A DNA stretch of 64,000 nucleotides from an uncultured Dyadobacter sp. (GTDB lineage: Bacteria > Bacteroidota > Bacteroidia > Cytophagales > Spirosomataceae). Both the position numbers and the translations under genes were made by a program. Below, one piece after another: positions 51,892 to 60,215 of this stretch (position 1 is the stretch's first letter; every line of letters begins with the position of its first letter). The notes beneath the pieces were generated by a model, which made no database searches, was not told the DNA's origin, and saw only the letters and a list, made by a program, of their open reading frames with translations. The stretch covers positions 186,001 to 250,000 of the forward strand of contig NZ_CAMLSE010000007.1 of the NCBI RefSeq assembly GCF_946482605.1, given 5' to 3'.

Positions 51892-53030
51892 AAAAAGCCT
51901 ACAACGAAACCTGGATCGAAAACCTGCACATACAGCAGCAGGCGTCTGAATGGAAGACCAAAAACCTGCTTACCACCGAACAGGAGGCCGAAGTCATTAA
52001 CCAGTTTCCCGAACAATTTTACCGTCCCGGCCTGTTTGTCAAAATCGGACTCTTTTGCTTTGCGGTGGTCGCCTGTTCCTTTTTTATGGGTTTCCTCTCG
52101 CTATTCATTCCCGATACCGGCTCTGAGGCAGGCTTATCAACGCTCAGTCTCCTATGCTGTGCCTGTTTTGTATTCTGCCTGGAATATCTGATTAAAACAA
52201 AAAGTCTTTTTCACTCCGGTGTGGACAATGCGTTGCTGTACGCGGCTGTCACGGCGGCGCTGGTGCCCATGTTCCTGCTTTTCGACCATGCCCCGCTCTG
52301 GATGCATTGTCTGGTCGCACTGGCGATCATCGTGCCCGCCACGCTGCGCTACGCCGACCTGCTGGGCGCAGTTGTTGTCTTCGGATTGATCTTGACGCTG
52401 CTTGCCGATCTGATGATGAAATCCGCCCTGGGCAAAGCATTGCTGCCGTTCGGCCTGATGACGCTGTCGGCACTCATTTACCGGCTTGCCCGAAAAAGTA
52501 CCGACCTTTATTACCGCGAATGCCGCCAGATTTTTGAAGTTTTAGCATTAATAACCTTCTACGTCGGCGGAAACTACCTTGTTGTGCGGGAGGTAAATGC
52601 GATGCTCAACGACATTACCCTGGCGATAGCCCCCCAGATTTCATTTGCTCCCCTGTTTTACCTTTTCACATGCGTTATTCCCGTGGTATACATTGCCGCA
52701 GGGATCAAAAAGCACGACAGGCTGCTCTTCATCCTGGGCTTGCTGGCTCTGGCATTTTCCATTTATACTTTCCTGCATTATTTCAGCCCACTTACCGGCT
52801 CGCAGGAGTTGGTCCTGGCTGGCGCGTTGATGATTATTACTTCTGTTGTACTGATCCGCTACTTACATGTACCCCGACACGGCATTTCGGACGAACAGGA
52901 TCGCAAACGTCGTTTTGCAAACCTTGAAGCGGTAATTGTCGCGCACCAACTCGGTGCCACACCGCAGGGCAACGGCCTGGAATTCGGCGGAGGAGAATTC
53001 GGAGGCGGAGGTGCCGGTGAAGCTTATTAA
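51888..53030 (+). CDS. Polytopic membrane protein with Gly-rich tail, coupled to the DUF2157 gene
   Basis: A 380-aa protein. A soluble N-terminal 50 residues (ENLHIQQQASEWKTKNLLTT, an echo of the partner's leading domain) are followed by about ten membrane helices (from LFVKIGLFCFAVVACSFFMG to ELVLAGALMIITSVVLI). A short cytoplasmic-looking segment then ends in GLEFGGGEFGGGGAGEAY. The Gly-rich tail is like those of TPM-domain proteins, but no TPM domain is present. The ATG at 51888 overlaps the upstream stop by 4 bp, so the two proteins are likely made together and may form a complex. Confidence 0.8.
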   Translation: MKKAYNETWIENLHIQQQASEWKTKNLLTTEQEAEVINQFPEQFYRPGLFVKIGLFCFAVVACSFFMGFLSLFIPDTGSEAGLSTLSLLCCACFVFCLEYLIKTKSLFHSGVDNALLYAAVTAALVPMFLLFDHAPLWMHCLVALAIIVPATLRYADLLGAVVVFGLILTLLADLMMKSALGKALLPFGLMTLSALIYRLARKSTDLYYRECRQIFEVLALITFYVGGNYLVVREVNAMLNDITLAIAPQISFAPLFYLFTCVIPVVYIAAGIKKHDRLLFILGLLALAFSIYTFLHYFSPLTGSQELVLAGALMIITSVVLIRYLHVPRHGISDEQDRKRRFANLEAVIVAHQLGATPQGNGLEFGGGEFGGGGAGEAY

Positions 53031-53085
53031 TTCGAAGAAAATTAAGAACTTTACAACGGTTACATTACCGTCTGTTATTATTCTT

Positions 53086-54060
53086 ATGAAAAAATTTCTA
53101 GGACTGGCTCTTTTGAGTCTTTGCTTCCATTGCGCATTCGCCCAATCCACTAAAACATCCGGTAACCCTGTCTTCCCCGGCTGGTACGCCGACCCCGAGG
53201 GCATCATCTTCAACAAAACATTCTGGATTTATCCGACTTATTCTGCCCCCTATAACAAGCAGGTGCATATGGATGCCTTTTCCTCGAAGGATCTGATCAA
53301 CTGGGAAAAACATCCGAATATCATCGACACTGCGGCCATCAAATGGGCCAAACGGGCGATGTGGGCTCCGTCGATCATTGAAAAGGATAAAAAATATTTC
53401 CTGTTCTTCGGCGCTAACGATATTCAGAGCGACCAGGAGAAAGGGGGCATCGGCGTCGCAGTTGCCGATCGTCCCGAAGGCCCATTCAGAGATTATCTGG
53501 GCAAACCCCTCGTCGACAAATTTCACAATGGCGCACAGCCGATCGACCAGTTTGTTTTCAAAGACAAAGACGGCCAATACTATCTGTTCTATGGCGGCTG
53601 GAAACATTGTAATGTAGCTAAACTCAAAAGCGACTTTACCGGCTTCATTCCATTCGAAGATGGAAAAACCTTCCGTGAAATCACACCCAAAGGCTACGTC
53701 GAAGGCCCATTCATGTTTATCCGCAACGGCAAATACTACTTTATGTGGTCGGAAGGCGGGTGGACAGGCCCGGATTATTCAGTCGCCTATGCCATTTCCG
53801 ACTCTCCTTTCGGGCCTTTCGAGCGGGTTGACAAGATTCTTCAGCAAGATCCAAAAGTGGCGACCGGCGCGGGGCACCATTCCATTATACAGGTCCCGGG
53901 CAAAGATGAATGGTATATCGTCTACCACAGGCGCCCCCTGACGGAAACCGACGGCAACCACCGTGAAACCTGCATCGATGTGATGACTTTCGATGCAAAA
54001 GGAATGATCAATCCCGTCAAAATAACCCGTGAAGGTGTGAAAGCCGTCCGTTTGAAATAA
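53086..54060 (+). CDS. Glycoside hydrolase family 43-type protein
   Basis: A 324-aa exported glycosidase. The signal peptide is MKKFLGLALLSLCFHCAFAQ. The five-bladed propeller shows GNPVFPGWYADPEG (catalytic base Asp), an Asp in AQPIDQFVFKDKDG (pKa modulator) and GYVEGPFMF (acid Glu), the GH43 trio. It probably removes arabinose or xylose units from plant polysaccharides. The ATG at 53086 lies 55 bp after the membrane gene; a T9SS-secreted esterase follows 13 bp later, so the two may attack the same glycan. Confidence 0.92.
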   Translation: MKKFLGLALLSLCFHCAFAQSTKTSGNPVFPGWYADPEGIIFNKTFWIYPTYSAPYNKQVHMDAFSSKDLINWEKHPNIIDTAAIKWAKRAMWAPSIIEKDKKYFLFFGANDIQSDQEKGGIGVAVADRPEGPFRDYLGKPLVDKFHNGAQPIDQFVFKDKDGQYYLFYGGWKHCNVAKLKSDFTGFIPFEDGKTFREITPKGYVEGPFMFIRNGKYYFMWSEGGWTGPDYSVAYAISDSPFGPFERVDKILQQDPKVATGAGHHSIIQVPGKDEWYIVYHRRPLTETDGNHRETCIDVMTFDAKGMINPVKITREGVKAVRLK

Positions 54061-54073
54061 CCCACCCTACTCA

Positions 54074-56113
54074 GTGTCCAAACCCTTCCGCCCGACCGGT
54101 GACCTTTCAAAAGGAGCCGGCAGAACATCCCTGTTCTTTTTCCTGATAATGCTCCTTGCAGTTACAACAGCAAATGCGCAGCGCTTTAATTCGGTGGTAT
54201 TCAGCAAGCTGCCGCAAGACTATCAGCTTTACCCGCGTAACGTCCAGAGCGAGGCCGTCGTTCCGATCGCAGGCGTTGTAGAGACGGCGGGATGGAAATA
54301 TGTGTCGGTTCAGGTGATGCGGAACAATGCGCCTTTTCAGTATCGGAGGGCTCTGCTGCAATACGGTGCAAATGGGAAGGCCAGCTTTTCCGCCGAGGCA
54401 CGCATTAAGTCGGAACTCGCCGAGTACCACTTCAATGTATATGTATGCAAGGACGGTGACTCGACTCTGATCGTCATGCGGACCAGGGTGGTGAGCGGGG
54501 ATGTGTACATTCTCTCGGGGCAATCCAATTCCACAGGCTTTTTCGGAGAGGCCGACACCAATGCTTTCTGCCGGACTTTTGGTAAAATCACCGGAACACT
54601 GAATACCGACCCGTATAACGCCGCCGATACGTTGTGGACATTATCGAACATGCATTCCTACAATAATGGTGTTGGAACAATGGGTTTGGAGATACAAAAG
54701 CAATTAATGGAAAAATCCGGCGTTCCCAACTGCCTGATCAACGCGGGTTACCATTGGTCGTCGGCCTATTCGCATTCGCTGCGGACCGAAAACGATCCTA
54801 CCGATTTCAAAACAGGCTATGGCCGAATGCTCTACCGCGCACAGAAGGCAGGCGTTGTAAATGCGGTGAAGGCCTATATTTTTAGGCAAGGGGAAAGCGA
54901 GGCATATGGTGAAGGAGGTAACTGGGAGGGCCACTTCGATGTTTTGTATAAAAACCTGAAAAAAGACTTTGCAGGCCTGCAAAAGCTATATGTTTTCCAG
55001 ATCGACATTATCTACCATGTTTCACTGATAGGCACGCTCATACGCGACTACCAGCGGCGCTTGCCGGATGTTTATCCGGACGTTACCAGCATCGCAACGG
55101 TGGGAACGACCGGTTTCGATGGCTTGCATTACAATCGCGAAGGCAATATACAAGGCGGCGCCGAGCTTTCGCGCCTGATGCTCCGCGACCTTTATGCGTC
55201 CACAGATACGGTCAATATATCCTCCCCGAGCCTGAAAAAGGCATTCTACAATTCTTCTGAAAAGAAAAGCCTGACGTTGGTATTCGACGAAGGTCAGCAA
55301 TTGAAATATCCGGAACCATACAGACATCCCAATGGCCCCGTACTGGATTTGAAGGACTTTTTCTACTTCGACCACCAGGCCGGCGCGGTAACTGCGGGCA
55401 AAGCCGAGGGCAACCGCATTACACTCGACCTGAAAACCGCTCAAAATGCGGCCACGCTCAACTATCTGCCTCCCTACCTTGAAAAAGACGGCCCCTACTA
55501 CCCTTTCACAGGCCCCTACATCACCAACGCCAGGGGAATGCGGGCATTTACATTCTTTGATGTACCGATCGGCATTGCGCTGGGCGGAACTGTGCTTACC
55601 GCGCAAAGCGGGGAAAACGGAAAGGTCAGGCTTTCATGGCAGCCGGTTGCGGGTGCAAAGGAATATCTTCTCGAACGCAGGCTCGGAGACGCCGCCGGTT
55701 TCGCCCCGATTGCACGGGTAAGCACCGGCATGGAATGGCATGACGAACCGGGTGAATCCGCACTCCCTATTATGTACAGGCTTGTCGCCGTAAACGAAGT
55801 CGCGGAATCCGCAAGCCCGGCCTATGCCGAAGTTGCGCCGACGCTGATACTCGGCACAGAAAAGGATACGGAAGCGCTTTTTGAAATATTTCCAAACCCG
55901 GCCCAACGCGGGGAAGAAGTTACCGTTCATTTTGCCCAACCGCAGACAGGCGACATCAGCCTGCTCAATGTTCAGGGACAGTTTTTACAGAACCGCAAAC
56001 TATCGGGTAGCCCAAAGAGCAGCTTTACGGCTCCGAAGCAGGTTTCCGGGATGCATTTGATCAGATTTGAATCCAATGGCAGGATATTCACTAAAAAACT
56101 ATGGATCAGATAG
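54074..56113 (+). CDS. T9SS-secreted SGNH-type (sialate O-acetylesterase-like) hydrolase
   Basis: A 679-aa protein starting at GTG 54074. A signal peptide (SLFFFLIMLLAVTTANAQ) follows about 17 basic N-terminal residues. SGQSNSTGF carries the nucleophile Ser of the sialate O-acetylesterase/SASA family, and GTTGFDGLHYNREGN holds the Asp-x-x-His pair. A fibronectin-type stretch lies about 505-590 (GKVRLSWQPVAGAKEYLLERR). The last 75 residues (IFPNPAQRGEEVTVHFAQP, then SLLNVQGQFL and GMHLIRFESNGR) are a type A T9SS sorting domain. It is expected to deacetylate polysaccharide outside the cell, with the GH43 enzyme encoded just before it. Confidence 0.85.
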   Translation: MSKPFRPTGDLSKGAGRTSLFFFLIMLLAVTTANAQRFNSVVFSKLPQDYQLYPRNVQSEAVVPIAGVVETAGWKYVSVQVMRNNAPFQYRRALLQYGANGKASFSAEARIKSELAEYHFNVYVCKDGDSTLIVMRTRVVSGDVYILSGQSNSTGFFGEADTNAFCRTFGKITGTLNTDPYNAADTLWTLSNMHSYNNGVGTMGLEIQKQLMEKSGVPNCLINAGYHWSSAYSHSLRTENDPTDFKTGYGRMLYRAQKAGVVNAVKAYIFRQGESEAYGEGGNWEGHFDVLYKNLKKDFAGLQKLYVFQIDIIYHVSLIGTLIRDYQRRLPDVYPDVTSIATVGTTGFDGLHYNREGNIQGGAELSRLMLRDLYASTDTVNISSPSLKKAFYNSSEKKSLTLVFDEGQQLKYPEPYRHPNGPVLDLKDFFYFDHQAGAVTAGKAEGNRITLDLKTAQNAATLNYLPPYLEKDGPYYPFTGPYITNARGMRAFTFFDVPIGIALGGTVLTAQSGENGKVRLSWQPVAGAKEYLLERRLGDAAGFAPIARVSTGMEWHDEPGESALPIMYRLVAVNEVAESASPAYAEVAPTLILGTEKDTEALFEIFPNPAQRGEEVTVHFAQPQTGDISLLNVQGQFLQNRKLSGSPKSSFTAPKQVSGMHLIRFESNGRIFTKKLWIR

Positions 56114-56303
56114 TTTGAACATATAATAATAAGCGTTGCTAACGAATAGCATCCCGGAGCGGACAACGCTTGCATCGCTTACGGGACGTGTAGTCGGGAA
56201 TTTCTAAGGCTGTTTGATGACTTTATCCGATATTGGAATGATTTTTGCTGACCAGTAGCAAAAGCCGTTTCTCTGTCCTGTCCGACATTAGCCCTGAAAT
56301 GAT

Positions 56304-57074
56304 ATGCACATCAACCATTATGAAGAGCAAGTAAAGCCTGAATTGACCAGGTGGCAGGTCAAAATGCAGAAGCGGCCTAATTTCATCGACAGGACCTCCA
56401 AGAAGTTTCAGGATAAAATCAATGACATTATTCCCGATAAAATACACCAGGTAATTACCGGTACTATTAAACAGATGGTACGCGGTGTGCTTACCGGTGC
56501 CGAATACACCACTACGCAAACTATTCCGGGCGCCTCGCTGGAAGAAATTGAAACCGCCGTCCGCAAAAAGATCGATTTTTTCAAAAAAGCGGGCGCAGCC
56601 GAAGGCGGCATTACGGGCGCCGGAGGTTTCTGGCTTGCATTAGCTGAGTTCCCCATTCTGATAGGCATTAAAATCAAGCTTCTTTTCGAGATTGCCGCGT
56701 TGTACGGCAGACCTGTAAACGATTACCGGGAACGGCTTTTTATACTCCACATTTTTCAACTCACATTTTCGAGCCAGAAAGGCCGGCAGGAGGTCTTCTC
56801 GGAAATGATCCGCTGGGACCAGCACAGCAAGGACCTTCCGGCAGATATTCACGGATTCAACTGGAAAACCTTCCAGCAGGAATACCGCGACTATACCGAC
56901 CTTGCGAAAATGGCGCAGCTCATCCCGGGTATCGGAGCAGCCGTGGGCGTGATCGTCAACTACCGGCTGCTGGACCAGCTGGGCAAAAACGCGATGAATG
57001 CCTACCGGATGCGATGGTTCGAGGAACGGTTGCTGGGAGGTGAACAAACATTACTGACCACCACCACCGCCTGA
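56304..57074 (+). CDS. EcsC family protein
   Basis: A 256-aa protein with the EcsC core: YTTTQTIPGASLEEIETAV, then GAAEGGITGAGGFWLALAEFPILIGIKIKLLFEIA, which is a Gly-rich hydrophobic pair, and MAQLIPGIGAAVGVIVNYRL. In Bacillus EcsC accompanies the EcsAB transporter. Here it precedes an Mla-type lipid transporter by 31 bp, so an accessory role in that system is an inference. The preceding spacer (56114-56303) contains an inverted repeat AAGCGTTG/CAACGCTT (56131-56171) and a small hairpin (56243-56263) of unknown meaning. Confidence 0.88.
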   Translation: MHINHYEEQVKPELTRWQVKMQKRPNFIDRTSKKFQDKINDIIPDKIHQVITGTIKQMVRGVLTGAEYTTTQTIPGASLEEIETAVRKKIDFFKKAGAAEGGITGAGGFWLALAEFPILIGIKIKLLFEIAALYGRPVNDYRERLFILHIFQLTFSSQKGRQEVFSEMIRWDQHSKDLPADIHGFNWKTFQQEYRDYTDLAKMAQLIPGIGAAVGVIVNYRLLDQLGKNAMNAYRMRWFEERLLGGEQTLLTTTTA

Positions 57075-57105
57075 TAAATAAAGTTTAATACAATGTACCG
57101 ATTGA

Positions 57106-57894
57106 ATGAGCGCTAACAAGAAGCAATTTGTATACGGCAAAAGTCTGGATAATGCCTTACTGGCGGTTTATGATGCGTATATTTTCTTTATCCGTTTTTT
57201 CCGCGAAGTTTTCCGGGGCAGAATGGAATTCCAGGAAATTGTCCGGCAATGTTACGCAATCGGCAATAAGTCGCTGCTACTGATCAGCCTCACGGGTTTT
57301 ATTACCGGGATGGTTTTTACCAAGCAGTCCCGGCCGTCGTTATCCGAATTCGGTGCCACTTCCTGGCTTCCTTCGCTGGTGGCGATCGCGATCGTGCGTG
57401 CCCTGGCGCCCCTGGTAACCGCTTTGATCAGCGCAGGCAAGATCGGATCCAGTATCGGGGCCGAGCTGGGTTCCATGCGCGTCACCGAGCAGATCGACGC
57501 CATGGAAGTTTCAGCGGTGAACCCATTCAAATTCCTGGTAGTCACCCGCGTGATTGCCTGCACCATTGCCATTCCCGTGCTGATGTTCTATTGCTCGCTG
57601 GTCAGTTTGCTGGGTGCATATCTGAATGTGACATTAAACGAAGGCACGAGTTTCATCGCATTTTTTGAGAATGCATTTGAGCAGATCACCTTTCTGGATA
57701 TCTGGACCTCCGTGGCGAAAGCGGTGGCATACGGCTTCACGATCGGAATTGTGGGCAGCTATCAGGGCTACAATGCCAGCAAAGGTACCGAGGGCGTCGG
57801 TAAGGCGGCCAATGCGGCTGTGGTAACCTCCATGTTCCTTATTTTCATCGAGGAGGTGATCATCGTACAGGTATCCAACTATTTCAGACTTTAA
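57106..57894 (+). CDS. mlaE: MlaE-family lipid ABC transporter permease
   Basis: A 262-aa permease with about five helices. LISLTGFITGMVFTKQSRPSL and APLVTALISAGKIGSSIGAELGSMRVTEQIDAMEV, the conserved MlaE/Ttg2B loop, are present; PVLMFYCSLVSLLGAYLNV and GIVGSYQGYNASKGTEGVG follow. With the ATPase and MCE protein downstream it forms the inner-membrane complex that moves phospholipids between membranes. It runs to 1 bp before mlaF. Confidence 0.95.
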   Translation: MSANKKQFVYGKSLDNALLAVYDAYIFFIRFFREVFRGRMEFQEIVRQCYAIGNKSLLLISLTGFITGMVFTKQSRPSLSEFGATSWLPSLVAIAIVRALAPLVTALISAGKIGSSIGAELGSMRVTEQIDAMEVSAVNPFKFLVVTRVIACTIAIPVLMFYCSLVSLLGAYLNVTLNEGTSFIAFFENAFEQITFLDIWTSVAKAVAYGFTIGIVGSYQGYNASKGTEGVGKAANAAVVTSMFLIFIEEVIIVQVSNYFRL

Positions 57895-57895
57895 A

Positions 57896-58660
57896 ATGGA
57901 AGAAGAATTCAAACCCGGTGAGCCGGTTATCGAAGTACGCGATCTGTACAAATCATTCGGCGATCTGCATGTGCTGCAAGGCGTGGACCTGACTGTGACC
58001 AAAGGGGAAAACATGGTCGTGCTCGGTCGTTCGGGTACGGGGAAATCGGTGCTGATCAAGATCATGGTGGGGCTGCTCAAACAGGATCTTGGCGATTGTG
58101 TGGTTTTGGGAAAGGAGGTTTCCAAACTGGAAGGCAATGATTTACGCGATTTGCGGCTGAAAATCGGGTTTTCGTTTCAAAACAGCGCATTGTATGACAG
58201 TATGACCGTGCGCGAGAATCTCGAATTCCCGCTCGTACGCAACATCCCGAACCTGACCCGCGGCGAAATTGACGAACAGGTGGAGTATGTGCTCGACGCT
58301 GTGGGCCTGCTGCAAACGATCAACCAGGTACCATCCGAGCTCTCAGGCGGCCAGCGCAAGCGGATAGGCATTGCCAGGACGCTGATTTTAAAACCGGAGA
58401 TTATGCTCTACGACGAGCCGACGGCCGGGCTCGACCCGATCACTTGCCTGGAAATCAACCAACTCATCAACGAGGTGAAGGAAAAATACCAGACAACCTC
58501 GATTATCATCACCCACGATCTTACCTGTGCACGGGAAACCGGCGACCGCATTGCGATGCTGCTCGACGGCAAGTTTCTGAAAACAGGCACTTTTGAAGAA
58601 GTATTTGATACCGACGAAGAGCGGATCAAAAGTTTTTACGACTATAATTTTATTCAGTAA
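57896..58660 (+). CDS. mlaF: MlaF-family lipid ABC transporter ATPase
   Basis: A 254-aa ABC ATPase for the MlaE permease. Walker A is GRSGTGKSV, the Q-loop SFQNSALYDSMTV, the signature ELSGGQRKRIG, Walker B IMLYDEPTAGLDP and the H-loop IIITHD. All residues needed for ATP hydrolysis are present. It begins 1 bp after mlaE and ends 2 bp before the MCE gene, indicating one transcript. Confidence 0.95.
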   Translation: MEEEFKPGEPVIEVRDLYKSFGDLHVLQGVDLTVTKGENMVVLGRSGTGKSVLIKIMVGLLKQDLGDCVVLGKEVSKLEGNDLRDLRLKIGFSFQNSALYDSMTVRENLEFPLVRNIPNLTRGEIDEQVEYVLDAVGLLQTINQVPSELSGGQRKRIGIARTLILKPEIMLYDEPTAGLDPITCLEINQLINEVKEKYQTTSIIITHDLTCARETGDRIAMLLDGKFLKTGTFEEVFDTDEERIKSFYDYNFIQ

Positions 58661-58662
58661 TA

Positions 58663-59688
58663 ATGGCAACATCATCCAAACGATCCATTAACGTAGGCCT
58701 TTTCGTCGTGATCGGCATTCTCATTTTCGTGGTGGGGATTCTCACCATCGGCAGCATGAAGAAGGTCTTTTCTTCGACGATCACCGTCAGAGCTGTTTTT
58801 GACGATGTAAACGGTCTTAAAATAGGCAACAACATCTGGTATTCCGGGGTCAAGATCGGGACCGTCAAGAGCATCCGCTTCCTGGCCAACTCCAAGGTGG
58901 AGGTAATGCTGAATATCGAGGAAAAATCGCAGGAATTTGTCCGTAAGAACGCCAAGGCCAAGGTAAGTACCGACGGTCTGATCGGTAACAAGATCATCGT
59001 CATCTACGGCGGCACACAGAAAGTGCCTTCCATCGAGGACGGTGATGAGATTGCGGTCGAAAAAATTGAGAGCACCGAGGAAATGCTGGCCGTACTTTCC
59101 GAAAACAACAAGAACCTGCTCGGCATCACGAGCGCATTCAAAACGATCAGTAAAAATATCCTCGCCGGAAAAGGGACCGTTGGGATGCTGCTGAATGACG
59201 AACGCCTCTACAATGACCTGGACCAGACATTGGGTTCGATGAAAAAGGCTTCCCTTAACGCCCAGGCACTGACGGCATCGCTGGCCAGCTATTCGGCCAA
59301 ATTGACTCAAAAGGGAGGATTGGCGAATGATTTCGCTACCGACACGGTAATCATGAAAGATCTGCGCGGCAGCATAGCGCGGTTGAACGAAACGGTTTCT
59401 TCGGCCAACGTCATGGTAAACAACCTGAAAACGGCCAGCGCCGAGCTGAACTCCAATAAAACCAGCCCGCTGGGTGTCCTGCTCCACGACGAAGCGACCG
59501 CAACCAATATGAAGGAAACGCTCAAAAACCTGGAAAGTACTACCGAGAAGCTGGATGAAAATATGACTGCGTTACGTTCCAATTTCCTGTTCCGCAGATA
59601 TTTCCGAAAAAAGGCCCGGGAGGATGCAAAGGAAGATGCCAAACAACAACCTGTGAAAGAAGAAGTGAAGGAGCCGGTGAACCAATAA
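58663..59688 (+). CDS. mlaD: MlaD/MCE family lipid-binding protein
   Basis: A 341-aa substrate-binding protein of the Mla system. One N-terminal helix anchors it (INVGLFVVIGILIFVVGILTIG), then an MCE domain (VRAVFDDVNGLKIGNNIWYSGVKIGTVKSI, about 35-115). It continues as a long alpha-helical region with GTVGMLLNDERLYNDLDQTL, which is typical of longer MCE proteins. The tail is Lys/Glu-rich (EDAKEDAKQQPVKEEVKEP). No outer-membrane lipoprotein partner (MlaA) is encoded here. Confidence 0.93.
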   Translation: MATSSKRSINVGLFVVIGILIFVVGILTIGSMKKVFSSTITVRAVFDDVNGLKIGNNIWYSGVKIGTVKSIRFLANSKVEVMLNIEEKSQEFVRKNAKAKVSTDGLIGNKIIVIYGGTQKVPSIEDGDEIAVEKIESTEEMLAVLSENNKNLLGITSAFKTISKNILAGKGTVGMLLNDERLYNDLDQTLGSMKKASLNAQALTASLASYSAKLTQKGGLANDFATDTVIMKDLRGSIARLNETVSSANVMVNNLKTASAELNSNKTSPLGVLLHDEATATNMKETLKNLESTTEKLDENMTALRSNFLFRRYFRKKAREDAKEDAKQQPVKEEVKEPVNQ

Positions 59689-59793
59689 ATGTGATAGTTT
59701 TGCAGAAAGCGATTATATTGTCGAAATATTTCACCAACGATCCTGGCTCAAATTACTGCTTGTTGAGCTTCTGAAAACTTATAGCACAGAACA

Positions 59794-60162
59794 ATGGCAT
59801 TACAACTCAACCCCGCCCTGGATCTTGCGTATATCGACCAGGCCTACGGAGAAGACCCTGTGATCCTGTACATGATTTTTGACGCATTCCTCAGTGACTC
59901 TATTCCCCGCTGGCAAACTCTTCAGGGTGCATTGCAGTCGGGCGACCTCAAAGAAGCGGCCAGCATCGTACATGGATTGAAACCATCCTTCACCATGACC
60001 GGGCTGACGTTCGTCAGGCCAAAGGTGGAAGTGCTGGAAAAGGCCATTAAAGAGAATGCCTCCAGCGATACCCTCCTGACTATGTATGAAGAGATTTCCG
60101 GTGAACTTGCAACCCTGACCCCGATCCTGGAATCAGAGTCGGACCGGTTGAAGCAAATGTAG
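59794..60162 (+). CDS. Hpt domain phosphotransfer protein
   Basis: A 122-aa stand-alone histidine phosphotransfer protein. The phospho-accepting His is in SIVHGLKPSFTMTGL, the HxxKxxxxxxG pattern of the family, in a four-helix bundle. It lacks a kinase domain, so it relays phosphate from a hybrid kinase to a receiver. The receiver-PP2C gene at 63014 is a conceivable partner, separated by two glycosyltransferase genes on the other strand. Confidence 0.88.
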   Translation: MALQLNPALDLAYIDQAYGEDPVILYMIFDAFLSDSIPRWQTLQGALQSGDLKEAASIVHGLKPSFTMTGLTFVRPKVEVLEKAIKENASSDTLLTMYEEISGELATLTPILESESDRLKQM

Positions 60163-60184
60163 GGCTGAAACACAGCATAATCGG

Positions 60185-60215
60185 AGCGCATGGCACGGCT
60201 ATGCGCTTTTTCTTT
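60185..60215 (+). terminator. Intrinsic terminator after the Hpt gene
   Basis: AGCGCAT (60185-60191) pairs with ATGCGCT (60201-60207), followed by TTTTCTTTT. The hairpin overlaps the last bases of the convergent glycosyltransferase gene. Confidence 0.8.

Noticed and set aside
56131..56171. Inverted repeat AAGCGTTG/CAACGCTT after the T9SS esterase
   Set aside because: The enclosed loop is 25 nt and no T-run follows, so it is not a convincing terminator; too short to claim as an element.
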